Shown here: one piece after another, positions 61,024 through 64,000 of the stretch
Layout of the letters: each line of letters opens with the position of its first letter
Numbering within the stretch: position 1 is the stretch's first letter
Assembly: GCA_041743085.1 (NCBI GenBank)
Contig: JBGTNL010000052.1
Location: 1 to 64,000 of the forward strand
DNA from: JAFMPW01 sp041743085
Lineage (GTDB): Bacteria; Bacteroidota; Bacteroidia; Flavobacteriales; Flavobacteriaceae
Direction of reading: 5' to 3'
Length of the DNA stretch: 64,000 nt
The notes under the pieces: generated by a model
What the model was told of the DNA's origin: nothing
Database searches by the model: none
The model's input: the letters and a program-made list of their open reading frames with translations, nothing else
Program-made: the position numbers and the translations under genes

Positions 61024-62484
61024 ATGCTGAAACAACACTTACAGTTTAAATTATCACAGAAGCTTTCTCCTCAGCAAATACAACTGATGAAGTTAATTCA
61101 GTTGCCCACCCAGGCATTTGAGCAACGTTTAAAGCAGGAGCTCGAGGAAAATCCCGCTTTGGAGAGCGGAAAAGAGGAAAGCAATTCCCTGGACGATGAT
61201 TTAGATAATTCTGATTACGAAGGAGAGGGCGATAGTGAGACTGTTAACACGGAAGATATTAATATTGACGACTATTTAAGTGACGATGAGGTTCCGGACT
61301 ACCGTACCAGAGCCAACAACTACAGTGCTGACGATGATGAGAAGAGTATCCCCTATGCGGCCGGTATCTCTTTTAACCAACATTTAATAAATCAACTTAA
61401 TACGGAGTATTTAAGCGATGAGGAATGGGCCATAGCCGAATTTCTTGTGGGCAGTGTGGATGAAGGTGGATATATCCGCCGGCCTTTATCAGATATTATG
61501 GACGACCTTGCCTTCACACAAAATATATATGTTGAAGAAGAAACCATTGAAAAGATCCTGAAAATTGTACAGAATCTGGATCCCCCGGGGGTAGCTGCCA
61601 GGTCGTTGGGTGAATGCCTGCTCATTCAACTTAAACGGAAAGAACAGCAACCCGATGTGGAATTAGCGATAACGATCCTAGAGAAATCTTTTGATCATTT
61701 TACCAAAAAACACTATAAAAAACTCCTTGAAAAACACAATGTCAGTGAAGAACAACTTAAGGCAGCTATTTCTGAAATTGAAAAATTAAATCCTAGACCC
61801 GGAGGTTCTTATTCAGGCAGCAACAGGATCATTGAACATATTGTCCCCGATTTTGCAATACGGATTGTTGAAGGGGAGTTAGAATTGACACTGAATGGCA
61901 GAAATGCCCCGGAATTACATGTCTCCAGGGAGTATAACAACATGCTCGAGGGATATAAGAATGCCAAGGATAAATCAAAATCCCAAAAGGATGCCGTACT
62001 CTTCATCAAACAAAAATTGGATGCAGCAAAATGGTTTATAGATGCCATCAAACAACGACAGCAAACCCTCTATATCACTATGAATGCCATTATGCAGTAT
62101 CAAAAGGAATATTTCCTTACCGGGGATGAGCGCAAATTGCGGCCTATGATACTCAAGGATATAGCAGACGCTATCCATATGGATGTTTCAACCGTATCCA
62201 GGGTCGCCAACAGTAAATATGTAGACACTCCTTACGGCACCAAACTCATTAAGGAATACTTTTCGGAATCCATGAAGAACGACCAGGGCGAAGATGTTTC
62301 TACCAGGGAGATCAAGAAGATCCTGGAAACAGTAATAGGGGAAGAAGAAAAGAAAAAACCACTTACGGATGATAAGCTGGCCGCACTTCTAAAAGAAAAA
62401 GGATATCCGATCGCAAGACGAACCGTGGCCAAGTACAGGGAACAACTGAATATTCCCGTTGCCCGGTTGAGAAAACAGATATAA
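61024..62484 (+). CDS. rpoN: RNA polymerase sigma-54 factor
   Basis: 486 residues. Region I is Gln/Leu rich (HLQFKLSQKLSPQQIQLMKLIQLP, EENPALE) and contacts activators. Region II is acidic (DDDLDNSDYEGEGD). Region III contains the core-binding part (LDPPGVAARSLGECLLIQL), a helix-turn-helix (DIADAIHMDVSTVSRVANSKY) and the RpoN box ARRTVAKYRE. It directs transcription from -24/-12 promoters with AAA+ activators. The stop overlaps the next start (TAATG). Confidence 0.97.
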   Translation: MLKQHLQFKLSQKLSPQQIQLMKLIQLPTQAFEQRLKQELEENPALESGKEESNSLDDDLDNSDYEGEGDSETVNTEDINIDDYLSDDEVPDYRTRANNYSADDDEKSIPYAAGISFNQHLINQLNTEYLSDEEWAIAEFLVGSVDEGGYIRRPLSDIMDDLAFTQNIYVEEETIEKILKIVQNLDPPGVAARSLGECLLIQLKRKEQQPDVELAITILEKSFDHFTKKHYKKLLEKHNVSEEQLKAAISEIEKLNPRPGGSYSGSNRIIEHIVPDFAIRIVEGELELTLNGRNAPELHVSREYNNMLEGYKNAKDKSKSQKDAVLFIKQKLDAAKWFIDAIKQRQQTLYITMNAIMQYQKEYFLTGDERKLRPMILKDIADAIHMDVSTVSRVANSKYVDTPYGTKLIKEYFSESMKNDQGEDVSTREIKKILETVIGEEEKKKPLTDDKLAALLKEKGYPIARRTVAKYREQLNIPVARLRKQI

Positions 62485-63089
62485 TGAAACTGTTTCTCAA
62501 ATTAATCTCTTACCTGTTTCATCCTCTTCTGGTACCTTTTGCAGGTACCATCGCATATTTTCTTATTACACCAAAATACAGTCCGCCTGAGCTACAAAGC
62601 GGAAACATACTTCCTATCTTTATTTTAACCGTGGTCATTCCTATTATCAGTTTTTTTATTCTCCGAAATATCGGCGTCGTTAAATCGGTCTTTTTACCGA
62701 GCGTGGCTGAACGTAAATATCCCCTAGTGATCAGTATTTTACTTTTGTTCATGGTACTCGTTAAGGTAATTCCAAACAACTATACCAGTGAGCTCTACTT
62801 TTATTTCGTGGGACTTACAGGTGCCACACTTGCCAGCCTGTTATTGGTTATTTTTAAAGTAAAAAGCAGTCTGCATCTTATGGCCATGGGAAGTCTTCTT
62901 ATGTTCCTGATATGTTTAAGCATACATTTTGAGATCAATATAACCATGGCCATCAGCCTCTTTACACTGGCTACCGGCTTGGTAGCTACCGCCCGACTTT
63001 ACCTGAAAGCACATAGCAGATCTGAGATGCTCGTCGGTTTTTTAATCGGTTTTGTTTCCCAACTGCTCACTGTTAAGTTCTGGTTATAG
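62484..63089 (+). CDS. Polytopic membrane protein, PAP2-like
   Basis: 201 residues with six predicted helices (for example LVPFAGTIAYFLI, LPIFILTVVIPIISFFI, LVISILLLFMVLVKVI, MAMGSLLMFLICLSI). The topology and the SVAERKYP and LHLMAMGS positions resemble PAP2-superfamily membrane proteins, but the full phosphatase triad is not evident. The gene overlaps rpoN by one base and is conserved beside rpoN in Bacteroidota as I recall. Function unknown. The 3' end overlaps porT tail to tail by 6 nt. Confidence 0.75.
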   Translation: MKLFLKLISYLFHPLLVPFAGTIAYFLITPKYSPPELQSGNILPIFILTVVIPIISFFILRNIGVVKSVFLPSVAERKYPLVISILLLFMVLVKVIPNNYTSELYFYFVGLTGATLASLLLVIFKVKSSLHLMAMGSLLMFLICLSIHFEINITMAISLFTLATGLVATARLYLKAHSRSEMLVGFLIGFVSQLLTVKFWL

Positions 63090-63770
63090 GATGTAAAAGA
63101 TGATCCCTATGCGAAGTGGCGCAAAACTAACAGGGACACCATCTGAAGTTATCGCGCCTTTTTCAAAGAGATCATTTAGAGCGTAATAAGCATGGATATT
63201 AAATGTGTTATATCCAAAATTGAAAGTAAGGCCATATCGAAAATTTTCCGTGTCCGTGTTGTAAAAAGAAAGTTTTTCAGAATCGGATACATATTTGGAC
63301 CTGCTCCCTACAATATAGCCAAGTTTAATTCCGGTATATATTCTCCAAAATTTAAATGTTGTAGCGGTCGAGTTACGCCATCTGAATTCAATGGGCATTT
63401 CAACCAGATGCGTTTCAATTTTATTTCTTTTGAAAGATACGTCACTGCCTGGAATAGAGTACTGAAAGCTGTCACCGGTTTCGGTAGCGAGAAGATTTGT
63501 GTAGTAGGAATTAACTGCATAGCCCAACCCAATACCAAAAGCAATGTTCCTCCTAGTATTAACAGGTACGTCTTTTATGACTCCCCCTTGCAGCCCATAG
63601 GACAAATTCCGTTGGTTAACTCCGTCGGGCTTATTGAGAAGAAAATTATAAGTTAACCCCACATAAAATTGATCTTCCAGATATTTATCCGGTTTATTTT
63701 CCTGTGTATCGGATTGGGAGAAGACACCCGGCGAAACCAGAAATAAAAGAAGTACAGTATACCGAATCAT
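63084..63770 (-). CDS. porT: PorT-like type IX secretion protein, outer-membrane beta-barrel
   Basis: 228 residues: signal peptide (YTVLLLFLVSPGVFS), a short linker, then an eight-strand barrel of alternating strands (FYVGLTYNFLLNKP, LSYGLQGGVIKDV, NIAFGIGLGYAVNSYYTN, HLVEMPIEFRWR, FWRIYTGIKLGYIVGSRSKY, FRYGLTFNFGYNTFNIHAYYALND, FAPLRIGIIFYIL). PorT/SprT is a required T9SS component in this phylum, and the location between rpoN and exbD-like genes is typical. Other PorT-family porins cannot be excluded. Confidence 0.82.
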   Translation of the reverse strand: MIRYTVLLLFLVSPGVFSQSDTQENKPDKYLEDQFYVGLTYNFLLNKPDGVNQRNLSYGLQGGVIKDVPVNTRRNIAFGIGLGYAVNSYYTNLLATETGDSFQYSIPGSDVSFKRNKIETHLVEMPIEFRWRNSTATTFKFWRIYTGIKLGYIVGSRSKYVSDSEKLSFYNTDTENFRYGLTFNFGYNTFNIHAYYALNDLFEKGAITSDGVPVSFAPLRIGIIFYIL

Positions 63771-63809
63771 ATAGTCATAAAGGTAAAATAATTAATCGCC
63801 CCTCGGGAA

Positions 63810-63843
63810 TAAAAAAACGCTTCAAATATGAATTTGAAGCGTT
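63810..63843 (-). terminator. Terminator of the exbD-like gene
   Basis: A 12-bp stem, AACGCTTCAAAT/AATTTGAAGCGTT (63816-63843), is followed on the minus strand by TTTTTTT. It may also end transcription from the other side. Confidence 0.85.
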
Positions 63844-63871
63844 CCTGGCTATAATTTAAGTTCGAAATTGT

Positions 63872-64000
63872 CTATTGCAAATTTCTAAAGGCATCGCCCT
63901 CGTATGTAGTATAGTTTATCTTTAGCGCATTAACTTTACGCAATTGCAGTTTAATATCGGAAAGCAAGCCCATATTAGCCTCTTTATCCACTTTTAAAGC
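63872..64000 (-). CDS. ExbD/TolR-family protein, C-terminal fragment
   Basis: The last 42 codons of a gene running off the window: ALKVDKEANMGLLSDIKLQLRKVN is the ExbD C-terminal helix and strand, ending GDAFRNLQ and TAG. ExbD transduces proton-motive force to TonB in the inner membrane. Other exbD/exbB genes would be expected beyond the right edge. Confidence 0.8.
   Translation of the reverse strand, partial: ALKVDKEANMGLLSDIKLQLRKVNALKINYTTYEGDAFRNLQ

Overview
The window comes from a member of the Bacteroidota, most likely a marine Flavobacteriaceae. The signs are TAnnTTTG-type promoter boxes with little Shine-Dalgarno signal, PorT and a type IX secretion (T9SS) C-terminal sorting domain, a TonB receptor paired with a DUF4249 lipoprotein, DUF5916, DUF2723 and DUF4097 proteins, and the rplM-rpsI-rpsB-tsf block. 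Species is not resolvable by reading alone.

Left edge (1-2.5 kb): an accessory island. The minus strand carries the first 135 nt of a group II intron that sits in an attC-like site. Two toxin-antitoxin cassettes follow (higBA, mazEF), each closed by a folded attC-like site and each with its own promoter. This looks like a piece of an integron-like cassette array. It is followed by tRNA-Gln(UUG), whose 3' end and terminator are duplicated 105 bp away, as an integration scar would be.

2.7-12.8 kb: housekeeping and envelope genes. These are a DUF2723 (GT117/TMEM260-like) membrane protein, a cysteine-less thioredoxin, a membrane metallophosphoesterase, CutC, a secreted glycosylasparaginase and DNA polymerase I. 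A 570-bp palindrome-rich gap follows.

13.4-31.8 kb: a large biosynthetic and surface-glycoconjugate region. It starts with a tightly overlapping run of nucleotidyltransferase, radical SAM, methyltransferase, radical SAM, methyltransferase, with a third radical SAM gene converging on it. An ABC exporter, three glycosyltransferases, a nucleoside phosphorylase, three SGNH hydrolases in a row, and a carbamoyltransferase/SxtJ/DUF5989 module follow. The product cannot be named from sequence.

31.9-39.6 kb: outer-membrane genes (TonB receptor plus DUF4249 lipoprotein, a decayed second DUF4249 gene, a small lipoprotein, a DUF5916 protein).

39.7-54.6 kb: rplM-rpsI, then rpsB (S2 with an unusual C-terminal helix-hairpin-helix extension) and tsf. 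About 10 kb of accessory genes separate these from pyrH-frr. The accessory block has an FNR-like box, a Sel1-repeat protein with a T9SS sorting domain, a polymorphic toxin whose C-terminal domain carries the catalytic residues of CD38-type ADP-ribosyl cyclases, and an Imm74-like immunity gene. The toxin gene appears frameshifted in its middle. An ECF sigma/anti-sigma/DUF4097 operon and an M61 peptidase complete the block.

54.6-64 kb: a sulfite dehydrogenase pair (SorAB-like), an RND/MMPL transporter, asnS, rpoN, a small membrane protein, porT, and the 3' end of an exbD-like gene running off the window.
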